A DNA stretch of 64,000 bases from Rhizobium vallis (GTDB lineage Bacteria > Pseudomonadota > Alphaproteobacteria > Rhizobiales > Rhizobiaceae), in assembly GCF_003985155.1 (NCBI RefSeq), contig NZ_ML133689.1:62001-126000 (forward strand), written 5' to 3'. Below, piece by piece: positions 9,274 through 20,970 of the stretch; the first letter of the stretch is position 1, and the number at the start of each line of letters is the position of its first letter. The position numbers were made by a program, and so were the translations under genes. Under the pieces are notes generated by a model, which was given only the letters and a program-made list of their open reading frames with translations, was not told the DNA's origin and did not search any database.

Positions 9274-10314
9274 TCAGGCTGATTTGCGACCGGATTGAAG
9301 TGTGGTGGAAAGAAGCGTTTGCATCGCGACGCTGTCTTCCAGCACCTGTCGCCGCCGGCTTTGCAGAATCGCTGCTTGCAAACGGTTGGATTCACGGGCA
9401 ATGCTCTCCGCGGTCCAATGACGCAGCGCCTGCTCGATGATCGGTTTACGGCGGAAGTGCAGGTGCCGACCCATCGTCTGCATGATCTGCGGCGCTTGCA
9501 GGCGTTTTTCTTCCATCTCGGCGCGCATCATATCCAGAAGCTGGAACTGCTTCAGACATGCCTGCAGCACGAGAAAGATCGCGGTTTTTGAGCTGCTGAT
9601 CTTCTGCATGGCATGCAGAAATGCATTCAGATCGCCGCCGAGGATGGCGTCGACGGCATCATCAACGGAGATCGCGCTGGCATCTCCGATTATTTCGGTA
9701 ACGTGATGTTCTTCGATCGTATCGAGACCGCGACAATAAAGCGCAAGCTTTCGTACCTCATTGCGGGAAGCGATGCGGTCGCCGCCGATCAACGCCACCA
9801 GCGCCTGGCGCGCGGCGGGCGTAATGCCGAGCTTCTCCGCGCCAAGCTCGGCGTCGATCAAGCCGTTTAAAGCGCGGCTGTCATCGGCATAAGAAGGGAT
9901 CGTCATGATGGCGCGTGCCGCTTCAGCGGTCTTGCGAAGCAGGGAACCCTTCTTGAGGTCGCCTGCCTCCACGATCAAATGAGCGGCTTCGAGCGGCTTT
10001 TCGGCCAGCAGCGCCAGCGAATCGACGAGATATTTCTCGTTTGCGGCACCACGGATCCAGATCAGCTTCTCGCCGCCGAACAGACCGATCGACTGGGCTT
10101 CATCGACCAGCCTCCCGGGATCTTTCTGCAGGTCGCCGATATCGAGTTTCGTCAGCGAGAAAGGATCATCGAGAGCGACGCCGGTCTTGCCGGCGAGCAG
10201 TCCCGCTCGCTCGGATACAAGGCCGCGATCCGGGCCGTAAATGACGAAGATCCGGTAGTTTCGCGCGGATTTCTGCAGAAAGCTTTCGAATTCGTGGGAT
10301 TTTATCTCTGCCAC
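9274..10314 (-). CDS. holA: DNA polymerase III delta subunit
   Basis: HolA is the clamp-loader subunit that opens the beta sliding clamp. The 346-residue protein begins MAEIKSHEFESFLQ and has the RIFVIYGPDRGLVSERAG segment near residues 19-36, typical of the delta family, which lacks a functional Walker A. A GTG start at 10314 fits the conserved N-terminus. It is last in a - strand run leuS-lptE-holA, the usual rhizobial order. It converges on parB with directly adjacent stop codons, so any terminator for either gene must lie within the other coding region. Confidence 0.93.
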   Translation of the reverse strand: MAEIKSHEFESFLQKSARNYRIFVIYGPDRGLVSERAGLLAGKTGVALDDPFSLTKLDIGDLQKDPGRLVDEAQSIGLFGGEKLIWIRGAANEKYLVDSLALLAEKPLEAAHLIVEAGDLKKGSLLRKTAEAARAIMTIPSYADDSRALNGLIDAELGAEKLGITPAARQALVALIGGDRIASRNEVRKLALYCRGLDTIEEHHVTEIIGDASAISVDDAVDAILGGDLNAFLHAMQKISSSKTAIFLVLQACLKQFQLLDMMRAEMEEKRLQAPQIMQTMGRHLHFRRKPIIEQALRHWTAESIARESNRLQAAILQSRRRQVLEDSVAMQTLLSTTLQSGRKSA

Positions 10315-10319
10315 ATCCC

Positions 10320-10340
10320 CGCCCTCAGCGGCTGAGGGCG
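10320..10340. repeat. Perfect 9-bp inverted repeat across the lptE stop codon
   Basis: GCCCTCAGC at 10321-10329 pairs with GCTGAGGGC at 10331-10339. The repeat spans the end of lptE and lies 7 bases before the holA start, both on the - strand. No T-run follows, so it may tune lptE-holA coupling rather than end transcription. That role is a guess. Confidence 0.55.
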
Positions 10341-10846
10341 GCGGCGATATCGGCTCCTACGAATTCCGCTGCCTGATCCGCTGCGCGGTTTTCGGCATCG
10401 CGGATCGCCCTTTGCTTGGCGAATTCCTGTTCGGAGAAATCCACCAGGGCCGTGGCCTGGCGGCTGCCGGCCTTGATAACGTGGCCGTCGGCCGTGGCAT
10501 GCAGCGTGTAGATGACGTTGACGGTCACACGACCGGCCTTCGAGGTATCACCTGATTTCGCGAGCAGCGTATCGGCCACAGCGGAAGCGGCGCGCAGTTC
10601 GACCTGATATTGCGGATTGACCGCTTCGCCGGCGCCACGCGAGGCGAGGAAGATTAGCCGGTTACGAACCTGCTGTTCGACGCGGGTGGTTGCCTGGGAA
10701 AAACCGACCGAGGAAAGCTTCTCAACGACGCCGGAGCTTTCGGAGTAAAGCGGACGAACCTGGCAGGCGGAGAGAAAAGCCGCGGAGGCAAGGATCATGG
10801 CGATGCCGGCATTGCGGACCAGCTTGCAAGCGATATCAGACGACAA
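10325..10846 (-). CDS. lptE: LPS-assembly lipoprotein LptE
   Basis: LptE plugs the LptD barrel that inserts lipopolysaccharide into the outer membrane. The 173-residue protein has an N-terminal signal ending in the lipobox LSAC (Cys near residue 28). Next comes QVRPLYSES, a start typical of alphaproteobacterial LptE. It overlaps the end of leuS by 11 bases and precedes holA. The leuS-lptE-holA order is shared by many proteobacteria. Sequence conservation in this family is low, so context carries part of the call. Confidence 0.87.
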   Translation of the reverse strand: MSSDIACKLVRNAGIAMILASAAFLSACQVRPLYSESSGVVEKLSSVGFSQATTRVEQQVRNRLIFLASRGAGEAVNPQYQVELRAASAVADTLLAKSGDTSKAGRVTVNVIYTLHATADGHVIKAGSRQATALVDFSEQEFAKQRAIRDAENRAADQAAEFVGADIAAALSR

Positions 10847-13466
10847 TGTTCACAATCCTTTGGGGAACCACGATGATTTTCTTCGGTGCCTGCCCGTTCA
10901 GCGCGTTCTTCACCGCCTCCAGATCCAGCACGGCGTTGGTGACGGCATTCTGATCTGCGTCGCGAGAAATTGTCAATTCAGCGCGCTTCTTGCCGTTGAT
11001 CTGCACGGGCAGGACGACGTCGTTTTCCATCACGAGCGTCTCGTCGTAGCGCGGCCAGTCTGTGCGAGCCAGCAGTCCGTCATTGCCGAGCGCGGCCCAG
11101 CACTCTTCGGCGAGATGCGGGGTCATCGGCGCGACGAGCTGGATCAGGATCTCCGCGGCGTCCCGCACCGCCGCGCGATAGGCGGCATCACCCTCGCCGG
11201 TGGCGACCTTGGTCAGCGGCGCGGCCAGCGCGTTGACCAGTTCGTAGATGCGGGCAACGGCCTTGTTGAACCAGAGCTTGTCATAGTCGTTCTGGACAGC
11301 CTTCAGGGTCTTGTGCGCGACCTGCGAGATTACCAGCCCTTCCCCGTCGGCTGCCGGCGTAGGCGTTACGGCAGAGAGCGCGTCAGCGGCTTCGGAAATC
11401 AGACGCCACAGGCGCTGGGTGAAACGATGGGCGCCTTCGACGCCTGCCTCGGACCAGATGACGTCGCGCTCCGGCGGGGAGTCTGAAAGAACGAAGAAGC
11501 GGGCGGTATCAGCGCCGTAGGAGGCGATGATATCGTCGGGATCAACGACGTTCTTCTTCGATTTCGACATCTTCTCGATCGAGCCGATCGAGACTTCCTC
11601 ATCGGTCGCCAGCAGGAAAGCGCGGCGTTTGCCGTCGAGTTCCTCGATGCGGATATCGGCAGGCGCTACCCAGTCACGGCTGGAGCCAGCGCCGCGGCTG
11701 TAAGTCTCATGGACAACCATGCCCTGGGTGAAAAGACCCTTGAAAGGCTCGCTCGCGGAGACATGGCCGGTCTCGCGCATGGCGCGGGTAAAGAAGCGGG
11801 AATAGAGCAGATGCAGGATAGCATGCTCGATGCCGCCAATGTATTGATCGACCGGCAACCAACGGTTAGCCGCCTCAGGATCTGTCGGCTTTCCTTCCCA
11901 GGGCGCGGTGAAGCGGGTGAAATACCAGCTCGAATCGACGAAAGTATCCATCGTGTCCGTCTCGCGGCGGGCATCCTTGCCGCAGTTCGGGCAGGAGACG
12001 TGACGCCAGGTCGGATGGCGGTCGAGCGGATTGCCGGGCTGGTCGAAGGTCACGTCTTCCGGCAGCTTGACCGGCAGATCCTTCTTCGGCACCGGCACGA
12101 CGCCGCAAGCATCGCAGTGAATGACCGGGATCGGGCAGCCCCAATAACGCTGGCGGGAGATACCCCAGTCGCGCAGACGGAAATTGATCTTCCGCTCGCC
12201 CTGCGGCGCGTTGCCGAGCGAGGCGGCCGATAGCTGGTCGGCGACGATATTGAAGGCCTCCTCGGTCGTCTTGCCGTCGAGGAAGCGCGAATTGATCATC
12301 ACGCCATCACCGTCATAGGCGGTGTCGCCCACCGTAAAGCTTGCGGCATCGCCATCGCCTGGCATGACGACGGGCACGACGGGCAAGCCGTACTTCCGGG
12401 CAAAGTCGAGGTCGCGCTGGTCGCCAGAGGGGCAGCCGAAGATCGCGCCCGTGCCGTAATCCATCAGCACGAAATTGGCGATGTAGACGGGCAGCTCCCA
12501 GGAGGGATCGAGCGGATGCCGGACGCGGATGCCGGTATCCAGGCCCTTTTTTTCGGCGGTCTCGAGTGCTGCGAGCGAGGTGCCGGCGCGACGGCACTCG
12601 TCGCAGAAGGCTTCGATATCAGAGTTCTTCGCCGCGGCATCCTTTGCCAGCGGATGATCGGCTGAAATCGCCAGGAAGGAGGCGCCGAACAGCGTATCTG
12701 GCCGGGTCGTATAGACCGTGATTTCGGTCTCGCCGGCCGGCGCCGTTTCCGGCACGATCTCCCAGCGGATCGTCAGGCCTTCCGAGCGGCCGATCCAGTT
12801 CTTCTGCATCAGGCGCACTTTTTCCGGCCACTGATCGAGCGTATCGAGCGCGTCCAGCAGGTCCTGGCTGAAATCGGTGATCTTGAAGAACCATTGCGTC
12901 AGTTCACGCTGTTCGACCAGCGCGCCGGAGCGCCAGCCGCGGCCGTCGATCACCTGTTCATTGGCAAGCACGGTGTTGTCGACGGGATCCCAGTTCACCT
13001 TCGACTGCTTGCGGTAGACCAGTCCCTTTTCCAGGAAATCCAGGAACAGATGCTGCTGGTGCTGGTAATATTCGACATCGCAGGTGGCGAACTCGCGGCT
13101 CCAATCCAGCGAAAGCCCCATGGCCTTCAGCTGCGCCTTCATCGAACCGATGTTCTGGTAGGTCCACGAGGCGGGATGCACGCCACGCTCCATGGCCGCG
13201 TTTTCCGCCGGCATGCCGAAGGCGTCCCAGCCCATCGGATGCAGAACATTGTAGCCGCGGGCGCGCTTGTAGCGGGCGACGACGTCACCCATGGCGTAGT
13301 TGCGAACATGGCCCATGTGAATGCGCCCCGACGGATAGGGGAACATTTCGAGGACGTAGTATTTTTCGCGCGGATCGGCGTTGTCGGTCTCGAAAACCTT
13401 GTCTTCGTTCCATTTCTGCTGCCAGCGGGGCTCGGCATCGCGCGGATTATAACGTTCGGTGGCCAT
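10836..13466 (-). CDS. leuS: Leucyl-tRNA synthetase
   Basis: LeuRS charges tRNA-Leu and edits mis-charged amino acids. The 876-residue class I synthetase has its HIGH-type motif (HMGH) in [13 protein letters not shown] near residue 50. It has an inserted CP1 editing domain and a zinc-binding stretch with CDACG and CPNCG near 450-495. The KMSKS motif appears as [10 protein letters not shown] near 630. The gene is divergent from yggS across a 200-base gap that should hold both promoters. Confidence 0.97.
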   Translation of the reverse strand: MATERYNPRDAEPRWQQKWNEDKVFETDNADPREKYYVLEMFPYPSGRIHMGHVRNYAMGDVVARYKRARGYNVLHPMGWDAFGMPAENAAMERGVHPASWTYQNIGSMKAQLKAMGLSLDWSREFATCDVEYYQHQQHLFLDFLEKGLVYRKQSKVNWDPVDNTVLANEQVIDGRGWRSGALVEQRELTQWFFKITDFSQDLLDALDTLDQWPEKVRLMQKNWIGRSEGLTIRWEIVPETAPAGETEITVYTTRPDTLFGASFLAISADHPLAKDAAAKNSDIEAFCDECRRAGTSLAALETAEKKGLDTGIRVRHPLDPSWELPVYIANFVLMDYGTGAIFGCPSGDQRDLDFARKYGLPVVPVVMPGDGDAASFTVGDTAYDGDGVMINSRFLDGKTTEEAFNIVADQLSAASLGNAPQGERKINFRLRDWGISRQRYWGCPIPVIHCDACGVVPVPKKDLPVKLPEDVTFDQPGNPLDRHPTWRHVSCPNCGKDARRETDTMDTFVDSSWYFTRFTAPWEGKPTDPEAANRWLPVDQYIGGIEHAILHLLYSRFFTRAMRETGHVSASEPFKGLFTQGMVVHETYSRGAGSSRDWVAPADIRIEELDGKRRAFLLATDEEVSIGSIEKMSKSKKNVVDPDDIIASYGADTARFFVLSDSPPERDVIWSEAGVEGAHRFTQRLWRLISEAADALSAVTPTPAADGEGLVISQVAHKTLKAVQNDYDKLWFNKAVARIYELVNALAAPLTKVATGEGDAAYRAAVRDAAEILIQLVAPMTPHLAEECWAALGNDGLLARTDWPRYDETLVMENDVVLPVQINGKKRAELTISRDADQNAVTNAVLDLEAVKNALNGQAPKKIIVVPQRIVNIVV

Positions 13467-13666
13467 GGTATTCGAATTTCCGGAAATCAGGGGAGTTGGC
13501 CGAGACCTTCACCATGAAACCACCGTAGCGTCAAGTTTTGCGGGCACCGCAGGCGTCCGATCTGCATGCCGGCCAAGCGATTTCGCGCAAGGCGGGTCTT
13601 GGCAAGCACAGAATGGCTGGTTAGTTCATTGCCAATCCTTTCATGCTGGTATGTCGAGGCGGAACG

Positions 13667-14326
13667 ATGGAACTTCAAGAACGCTTGAACGAGGTGCGGT
13701 CGCGGATTGCGGCAGGCGAACACGAGGCGGGCCGCCCGACAGGTTCCGTTCAGCTCGTCGCCGTGTCGAAGACGTTCGAGGCGGATGCGATCCGTCCGGC
13801 CATCGAGGCCGGGCAGCGCGTCTTCGGCGAGAACCGCGTGCAGGAAAGTCAGGGAAAATGGCCTGATCTGAAGGCCGAGCAGCCTGATATCGAGCTACAC
13901 CTGATCGGGCCGTTGCAATCAAACAAGGCGGCGGATGCGGTTGCACTTTTCGATGTGATCGAGACGGTAGATCGGGAAAAGATCGCCCGCGCGCTTGCCG
14001 AGGAGATGAAGCGGCAAGGCAGGACACCGCGGCTTTACGTCCAGATCAATACCGGGCTCGAGCCGCAGAAGGCGGGCATTGCTCCTGACGATACACCGGC
14101 TTTTGTCACCCTCTGCCGCGAAGAACTCGGCCTTTCCATCGACGGGCTGATGTGCATTCCGCCGGCGGAGGAAAATCCCGGTCCGCATTTTGCCCTGCTG
14201 GCAAAGCTCGCCCGCAAATGCGGCGTCGAAAAACTCTCCATGGGCATGTCGGGCGACTACGAGACGGCGATCGCCTTCGGCGCCACCAGCGTGCGTGTCG
14301 GATCGGCGATTTTCGGCGCGCGCTGA
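13667..14326 (+). CDS. YggS/PLPBP-type pyridoxal phosphate homeostasis protein
   Basis: Members bind PLP and buffer its supply and amino-acid metabolism; no catalytic reaction is established. The 219-residue product has the PLP-lysine motif VAVSKT (Lys35), FGENRVQE near 56-63, HLIGPLQSNK near 79-88 and SMGMSGDYETAIAFGATSVR near the C-terminus, all family hallmarks. I chose the ATG at 13667 because GAGGCGGAA precedes it; an in-frame ATG at 13643 would add eight unconserved residues. Confidence 0.93.
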   Translation: MELQERLNEVRSRIAAGEHEAGRPTGSVQLVAVSKTFEADAIRPAIEAGQRVFGENRVQESQGKWPDLKAEQPDIELHLIGPLQSNKAADAVALFDVIETVDREKIARALAEEMKRQGRTPRLYVQINTGLEPQKAGIAPDDTPAFVTLCREELGLSIDGLMCIPPAEENPGPHFALLAKLARKCGVEKLSMGMSGDYETAIAFGATSVRVGSAIFGAR

Positions 14327-14406
14327 TCCTGCTTTGGTCGGGCTTTCCGTCCCCCTCCTCCCCGCCTAAATTGACTGCAAGGCTTGCATATCCTGGGGAG
14401 GAGCAG

Positions 14407-16317
14407 ATGCAGAACGGCTATTATCAGGTCTATGCGGCCTGGAAACGTGATCCCGAAGCCTTTTGGCGGGAGGCCGCTGCCGATATCGATTGGTTCAAGC
14501 CGCCGGAGCGGATATTCTCGCCCGACGACGGCGTCTATGGCCGATGGTTTCCAGGGGCCGAGACCAATACCTGCCACAATTGCCTGGATCGGCATGTGAT
14601 TTCAGGATGCGGCAGTGAAACGGCGATCATTTTCGACAGCGCCATGACCGGCGAAAAGCGCCGTTTCACCTATGACGAGGTGCTTGGCGAGGTGAAGGCC
14701 GTCGCCGCAACGCTCCTCGAGCTCGGTATCGGCAAGGGTGACCGCGTGATCCTCTATATGCCGATGGTGCCGCAGGCGGTGTTTTCCATGCTCGCCTGCG
14801 CCCGCATCGGTGCGGTTCATTCCGTCGTTTTCGGCGGGTTTGCCGCCAGCGAGCTTGCGGCGCGCATCGACGATAGCGAGGCGAAGCTGGTGATTACGGC
14901 GAGCTGCGGACTCGAGCCCGGCCGCACCGTCGCCTACAAGCCGCTGGTCGACCAGGCGATCGAGATCGCGCGGGCGAAGCCTGAGCACTGTCTGGTGCTG
15001 CAGCGGTTGGAGCTTCGGGCCGATCTCGTCGGCGGTCGCGATCAGGATTTCGAGGTGGCGGTGGCGCGCCATCGCGGCGCCGAAATTGCCTGCGTTTCGC
15101 TCAAGGCGACCGATCCACTCTACATCCTCTACACCTCCGGTACGACGGGCCAGCCGAAGGGCGTCGTCCGCGACAATGGCGGCCATATGGTCGCGCTCAA
15201 CTGGTCGATGCGGAATATCTACGGCTTGAAGCCGGGCGAGGTTTTCTGGACGGCTTCGGATATCGGCTGGGTCGTCGGGCATTCCTATATCGTCTATGCC
15301 CCGCTGATTGCAGGCGTGACCACGCTGATCTTCGAGGGCAAACCTGTGGGCACACCGGATGCCGGCGCATTCTGGCGGGTCGTTTCGGAACATCGCGTGC
15401 GCGTGCTCTTCACGGCGCCGACCGCTTTCCGCGCGATCCGGCGGGAGGACGGTGACGGCGAATTGATCCGTAAATATCCCATGCCGGATTTCCGCGCGCT
15501 GTTTCTCGCCGGCGAAAGGGCGGATCCGGAGACGCTGAAATGGGCGGAGCGCATGCTCGGCGTACCCGTCATCGATCATTGGTGGCAGACGGAGACCGGC
15601 TGGCCGATCGCCGCAAATCCGCTCGGCCTCGGCGCCCTTCCCGTCAGGTACGGTTCGCCGGCGCTGCCGATGCCGGGTTACGATATTGCAGTGCTCGACG
15701 ATGCCGGCCATCCGATCGAGGCGGGAACGCTCGGCAATATCGTCGTGAAACTGCCGCTGCCGCCCGGCTGCCTGCCGACCCTCTGGAAGGCGGACGACCG
15801 CTTCCGATCGGCCTATCTCGACGAGTTTCCCGGCTACTACAAGACGGCCGATGCCGGCTATGTCGATGAGGACGGTTACCTCTTCATCATGTCGCGCACG
15901 GACGACATCATCAATTGCGCCGGTCATCGGCTTTCGACCGGAGCGATGGAGGAGGTCTGCGCGCGCCACCCCGATGTCGCGGAATGTGCGGTCATCGGCG
16001 TGAGCGATGCGCTGAAAGGGCAGACGCCCTGCGGTTTCCTGGTGCTGAAACGACATGTTTCCCGTGAAACGGCGGCGATCGAATCAGAGGTCGTGGCAAT
16101 GATTCGCGAATCAATCGGGCCCGTCGCCGCCTTCAAGACGGCCATCACCGTTAACAGATTGCCGAAAACGCGCTCCGGTAAAATCCTGCGCGGCACGATG
16201 CAGAAAATGGCTGACGGCATACCCTGGAAAATGCCTGCAACCATTGACGATCCGGCGATTCTGGAGGAGATCGCCGAGGCGCTGCGCAGGCGTGGTTTCG
16301 GCTCGCTGCCAATGTGA
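14407..16317 (+). CDS. AMP-forming acyl-CoA synthetase, propionate-CoA ligase (PrpE)-like
   Basis: This enzyme activates a short-chain acid, probably propionate, to its CoA thioester through an acyl-AMP. The 636-residue protein has the P-loop motif ILYTSGTTGQPKGVV near 240, the adenylate motif DHWWQTETGWP near 393, and the acetylation-type motif [11 protein letters not shown] with Lys592. It differs from the nearby Acs in substrate-pocket segments and resembles PrpE/ACSS3, so propionate is the best guess. The ATG at 14407 follows GGGGAGGAG. A parS palindrome lies in its 3' part and encodes HVSRET. Confidence 0.85.
   Translation: MQNGYYQVYAAWKRDPEAFWREAAADIDWFKPPERIFSPDDGVYGRWFPGAETNTCHNCLDRHVISGCGSETAIIFDSAMTGEKRRFTYDEVLGEVKAVAATLLELGIGKGDRVILYMPMVPQAVFSMLACARIGAVHSVVFGGFAASELAARIDDSEAKLVITASCGLEPGRTVAYKPLVDQAIEIARAKPEHCLVLQRLELRADLVGGRDQDFEVAVARHRGAEIACVSLKATDPLYILYTSGTTGQPKGVVRDNGGHMVALNWSMRNIYGLKPGEVFWTASDIGWVVGHSYIVYAPLIAGVTTLIFEGKPVGTPDAGAFWRVVSEHRVRVLFTAPTAFRAIRREDGDGELIRKYPMPDFRALFLAGERADPETLKWAERMLGVPVIDHWWQTETGWPIAANPLGLGALPVRYGSPALPMPGYDIAVLDDAGHPIEAGTLGNIVVKLPLPPGCLPTLWKADDRFRSAYLDEFPGYYKTADAGYVDEDGYLFIMSRTDDIINCAGHRLSTGAMEEVCARHPDVAECAVIGVSDALKGQTPCGFLVLKRHVSRETAAIESEVVAMIRESIGPVAAFKTAITVNRLPKTRSGKILRGTMQKMADGIPWKMPATIDDPAILEEIAEALRRRGFGSLPM
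16056..16071. other. parS: parS site 4 (14/16), inside the PrpE-like gene
   Basis: TGTTTCCCGTGAAACG has mismatches at positions 7 and 16 of the parS consensus. It is read in the same frame as the rsmG site (V-S-R-E-T). It lies 9 kb from site 3. The broken CACGTG core makes it weaker than the others. Confidence 0.6.
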
Positions 16318-16340
16318 AATTAAGCTTTCGATAAGCCTAA

Positions 16341-16357
16341 TTGAGAAATTGTTAACC
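16341..16357 (+). promoter_or_regulatory. CtrA-like site TTGA-N7-TTAACC upstream of flagellin
   Basis: TTGA at 16341-16344 and TTAACC at 16352-16357 are seven bases apart, one mismatch from the rhizobial CtrA motif TTAA-N7-TTAACC. The site lies 113 bases before the flagellin start, and flagellar genes are known CtrA targets in alphaproteobacteria. Confidence 0.45.
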
Positions 16358-16470
16358 ATGTTGCGCAAGGATTCGTTAACGACGGCAGCTTGCATAGCAG
16401 GCTTTGCATGACGCGATCGCCGTTACCGGCCTAGTCCGGAATGCCCCTTTTTCAGATTGTGGAACGGATC

Positions 16471-17406
16471 ATGACAAGCATCCTCACGAACAACGCTGCC
16501 ATGGCAGCGCTGCAGACTTTGCGCGGTGTAAACGATAGCCTCAAGGACACCCAGGGTCGCGTTTCCTCCGGTTACCGTGTCGAAAAAGCAGCCGACAATG
16601 CCGCCTATTGGTCGATCGCAACGACCATGCGCTCCGACAACAAGGCGCTTTCGGCAGTCTCCGACGCTCTCGGCCTCGGCGCGGCCAAGGTCGATACCGC
16701 CTATTCAGCGATGAGCAGCGCGATCGATGTCGTCAGCGAAATCAAGGCGAAGATCGTCGCCGCCACGGAAAAGGGCGTCGACAAGACGAAGATCCAGCAG
16801 GAAGTCAGCCAGTTGCAGCAGCAGCTGCTCAGCATCGCCCAATCGGCTTCCTTCTCCGGCGAGAACTGGGTCGCCGGTGCTTCCGGCACCAAGAGCGTCG
16901 TCTCGTCTTTCGTTCGCGACGGCAGCAATGCCGTGTCGGTCAAGATGACTGATTACGTATTGGATTCAGGAACGCTCGGAAATGTGCTCTTCGGCATGAC
17001 GTCCACTGGCGCGATCGAAACGACAAGCGGTATCATTGGTACGGCCTTCAACGGAACCTACGGCGGCGTCGCTATCGTCATGCCCTCGATCTATGCTCTC
17101 GACATCAGCACCTTCACGCAAGGTCAGCTTGACGGAGCCTTGACCGGTGTCGAACTGGTTTTCGGCGCAATGACCGCGGCCGGCTCCGCTCTCGGTTCGA
17201 TCTCGACCCGGATCCAGCTGCAGGAAACCTTCGTCAGCGGCCTTCACGATTCGATCGATTCAGGTGTCGGTCGCCTGGTTGATGCCGATATGGAGGAGGA
17301 ATCGAGCAAGCTTTCGGCGCTGCAGACACAGCAACAGCTCGCCATCCAGTCGCTCTCGATCGCCAACAGCTCCGCACAGAACATCCTCACCCTGTTCCGC
17401 AGCTAA
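16471..17406 (+). CDS. Flagellin
   Basis: This is a subunit of the flagellar filament, exported by the flagellar type III system. The 311-residue protein begins MTSILTNNAAMAALQTLR, the standard rhizobial flagellin N-terminus. It also has the conserved SSGYRVEKAADNAAYWSIAT region. The C-terminus ends in LAIQSLSIANSSAQNILTLFR, the D0 helix. The middle domain is short. The ATG at 16471 is preferred because the ten residues added by the ATG at 16441 are not flagellin-like, and GGAACGG precedes it. No other flagellar gene is near, so it is a dispersed paralog of the main fla cluster. Confidence 0.95.
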   Translation: MTSILTNNAAMAALQTLRGVNDSLKDTQGRVSSGYRVEKAADNAAYWSIATTMRSDNKALSAVSDALGLGAAKVDTAYSAMSSAIDVVSEIKAKIVAATEKGVDKTKIQQEVSQLQQQLLSIAQSASFSGENWVAGASGTKSVVSSFVRDGSNAVSVKMTDYVLDSGTLGNVLFGMTSTGAIETTSGIIGTAFNGTYGGVAIVMPSIYALDISTFTQGQLDGALTGVELVFGAMTAAGSALGSISTRIQLQETFVSGLHDSIDSGVGRLVDADMEEESSKLSALQTQQQLAIQSLSIANSSAQNILTLFRS

Positions 17407-17425
17407 CCAAGCAGGCAACCCCAAC

Positions 17426-17455
17426 AAAAAACCCCGCCGGTTCGGCGGGGTTTTG
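17426..17455. terminator. Strong bidirectional terminator between flagellin and trcR
   Basis: A 9-bp GC stem (ACCCCGCCG at 17431-17439, CGGCGGGGT at 17443-17451) with a 3-base loop is flanked by an A-run on the left and TTTT on the right. It can serve both convergent genes. Confidence 0.9.
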
Positions 17456-17472
17456 ATGAGACGGCTGATATC

Positions 17473-18180
17473 TCAGTACTGATCGTCGTCGTCTTCGTCC
17501 TTCGGGGCCGAACGAAGCGAGCTCAGTTTGCGGAAGACGGCATCGGCGTCGATTTCCTTTTCCTTTTCCTCTTCGCGCTCGTAGCTCGGGGTCAGGCGTT
17601 CGGTCTCCTGAGCCGATTGCAGCGTTGCGCCGAGCTCGGCAGCGGTCGGCAGAGGACGGCCCTTGGCAGCCTTTTCCACTTCCATATCGAGATCGATCTG
17701 GCTGCAGAGGCCAAGCGTAACCGGATCCATCGGCGCCAGGTTTGCGGAGTTCCAGTGGGTGCGCTCGCGAATCTGCTCGATCGTCGATTTCGTCGTGCCG
17801 ACGAGGCGGGAAATTTGCGCGTCCTTCAGCTCCGGATGATTGCGGACGAGCCAGAGAATGGCATTCGGGCGATCCTGGCGCTTGGAAACCGGCGTATAAC
17901 GTGGGCCGCGGCGCTTGGATTCCGGCACGCGCACCTTCGGCTCTGAAAGCTTCAGCTTGTGGTTCGGGTTGGCTTCGGCGCGCGCAATCTCGTCGCGCGA
18001 AAGCTGTCCAGTCGAGATCGGGTCGAGGCCCTTGATGCCCTGCGCCGCTTCGCCGTCTGCGATCGCCTTGACTTCGAGCGGATGCAGTTTGCAGAACTGC
18101 GCGATCTGATCGAAAGACAGTGCCGTGTTGTCGACGAGCCAGATGGCAGTCGCCTTCGGCATGAGCAGTGTTTGAGCCAT
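17473..18180 (-). CDS. trcR: Cell cycle transcriptional regulator TrcR (DUF1013)
   Basis: TrcR is a DUF1013 protein conserved in alphaproteobacteria and linked to cell-cycle transcription. The 235-residue product starts MAQTLLMPKATAIWLVDNTA and has a helix-turn-helix-like segment, DAQISRLVGTTKSTIEQI, near residues 120-137. It ends in an acidic tail (DEDDDDQY). It converges on flagellin over a shared terminator and is divergent from acs. I recognise the family from the N-terminal signature. The detailed target set is unknown to me. Confidence 0.88.
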   Translation of the reverse strand: MAQTLLMPKATAIWLVDNTALSFDQIAQFCKLHPLEVKAIADGEAAQGIKGLDPISTGQLSRDEIARAEANPNHKLKLSEPKVRVPESKRRGPRYTPVSKRQDRPNAILWLVRNHPELKDAQISRLVGTTKSTIEQIRERTHWNSANLAPMDPVTLGLCSQIDLDMEVEKAAKGRPLPTAAELGATLQSAQETERLTPSYEREEEKEKEIDADAVFRKLSSLRSAPKDEDDDDQY

Positions 18181-18409
18181 GGATATAGTCCTTCTATCGT
18201 CCGCGCCGGTCGCGGTCCGTGGATTGTCACCACAATGTCCGGGAAATATGCCGCTATATAACCGTACTGTCGCAGAATTGCAATTCTTCCGAAATGAAAT
18301 GACCTTTGTCTAATTGCCGTGTCGATCCGACCTGCTATGAATTGCCGTGATTTGAATTCGGGCCTCATAGATCGCTTGGCCCGTCGCATGTCCCATGAGG
18401 AGGAGTTCC

Positions 18410-20365
<1,956 letters not shown>

Positions 20366-20370
20366 CATAT

Positions 20371-20404
20371 CGAGCCGCTCCGGTTCCAGGGGCGGCTCAT
20401 TTCC
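20371..20404 (+). terminator. Probable terminator after acs
   Basis: GAGCCGC at 20372-20378 pairs with GCGGCTC at 20392-20398, followed by ATTTCC. The T-run is weak. The region from here to 20511 shows nothing else. Confidence 0.5.
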
Positions 20405-20511
20405 ACGCATCGGATGGGGCGAAGTGCCGTGGGCGCAAGCGCTTTAACTACCACGCTGAACCGAAGCCAGCGCCTATAAGAGATGAGTTCAGCCTACCGT
20501 GCGCTCGGGTC

Positions 20512-20886
20512 TTAAGAATATGCGACCAGCTCGATGGCCGCGATAATTTTTTCCGGATTGATCGAACTGACGTCGAATGCCCAGTTGGCGAAAAAGTTGT
20601 CGTTGGTAACAACCATCTCAGACAGCGCAGCGACTGCAAATTTCGTTATCTGGAACTTTCTGAGGCTTTTCTTTTCGCTGTAAACTACAACCGCGTTTAG
20701 GAACGTTTCATCTAAGGCTTTGTAAAGAGCATACGGCTCCAGAACGGAAGCTTTTCCATTGATTTTGCACGTTATCCTGCAACGATTCTGAATAGCTTGC
20801 GTAATCAATACGGGTGGAGCAGGGCGATGAACGCCGTGATTCAATAAGGCGGTATTTGTAAGCGATAGACTGAGACCAAGCATCAT
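20512..20886 (-). CDS. Hypothetical protein, 124 residues
   Basis: I do not recognise this protein. It begins MMLGLSLSLTNTALLNHG and has no clear membrane span or signal. A coding role is supported by an AGGAG ribosome site eight bases before the first of two adjacent ATGs, and by the lack of a better frame here. Base composition is clearly more AT-rich than neighbouring genes, which could mean recent arrival. It lies between acs and a DUF1674 gene on the - strand, about 80 bases downstream of the latter, so the two might share a transcript. Confidence 0.5.
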   Translation of the reverse strand: MMLGLSLSLTNTALLNHGVHRPAPPVLITQAIQNRCRITCKINGKASVLEPYALYKALDETFLNAVVVYSEKKSLRKFQITKFAVAALSEMVVTNDNFFANWAFDVSSINPEKIIAAIELVAYS

Positions 20887-20970
20887 GTTTGCATCTCCTG
20901 GATCAACCGGAGATTCTAATATACCTGATTCTCAACCAGGCGTGTCAAACATAACATCCCCGATTTTTGC

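Noticed and set aside
14602..16056. 484-codon open frame antisense to the PrpE-like gene
   Set aside because: Composition is that of a reverse-frame shadow (His/Arg-rich), and the + strand gene has all its motifs.
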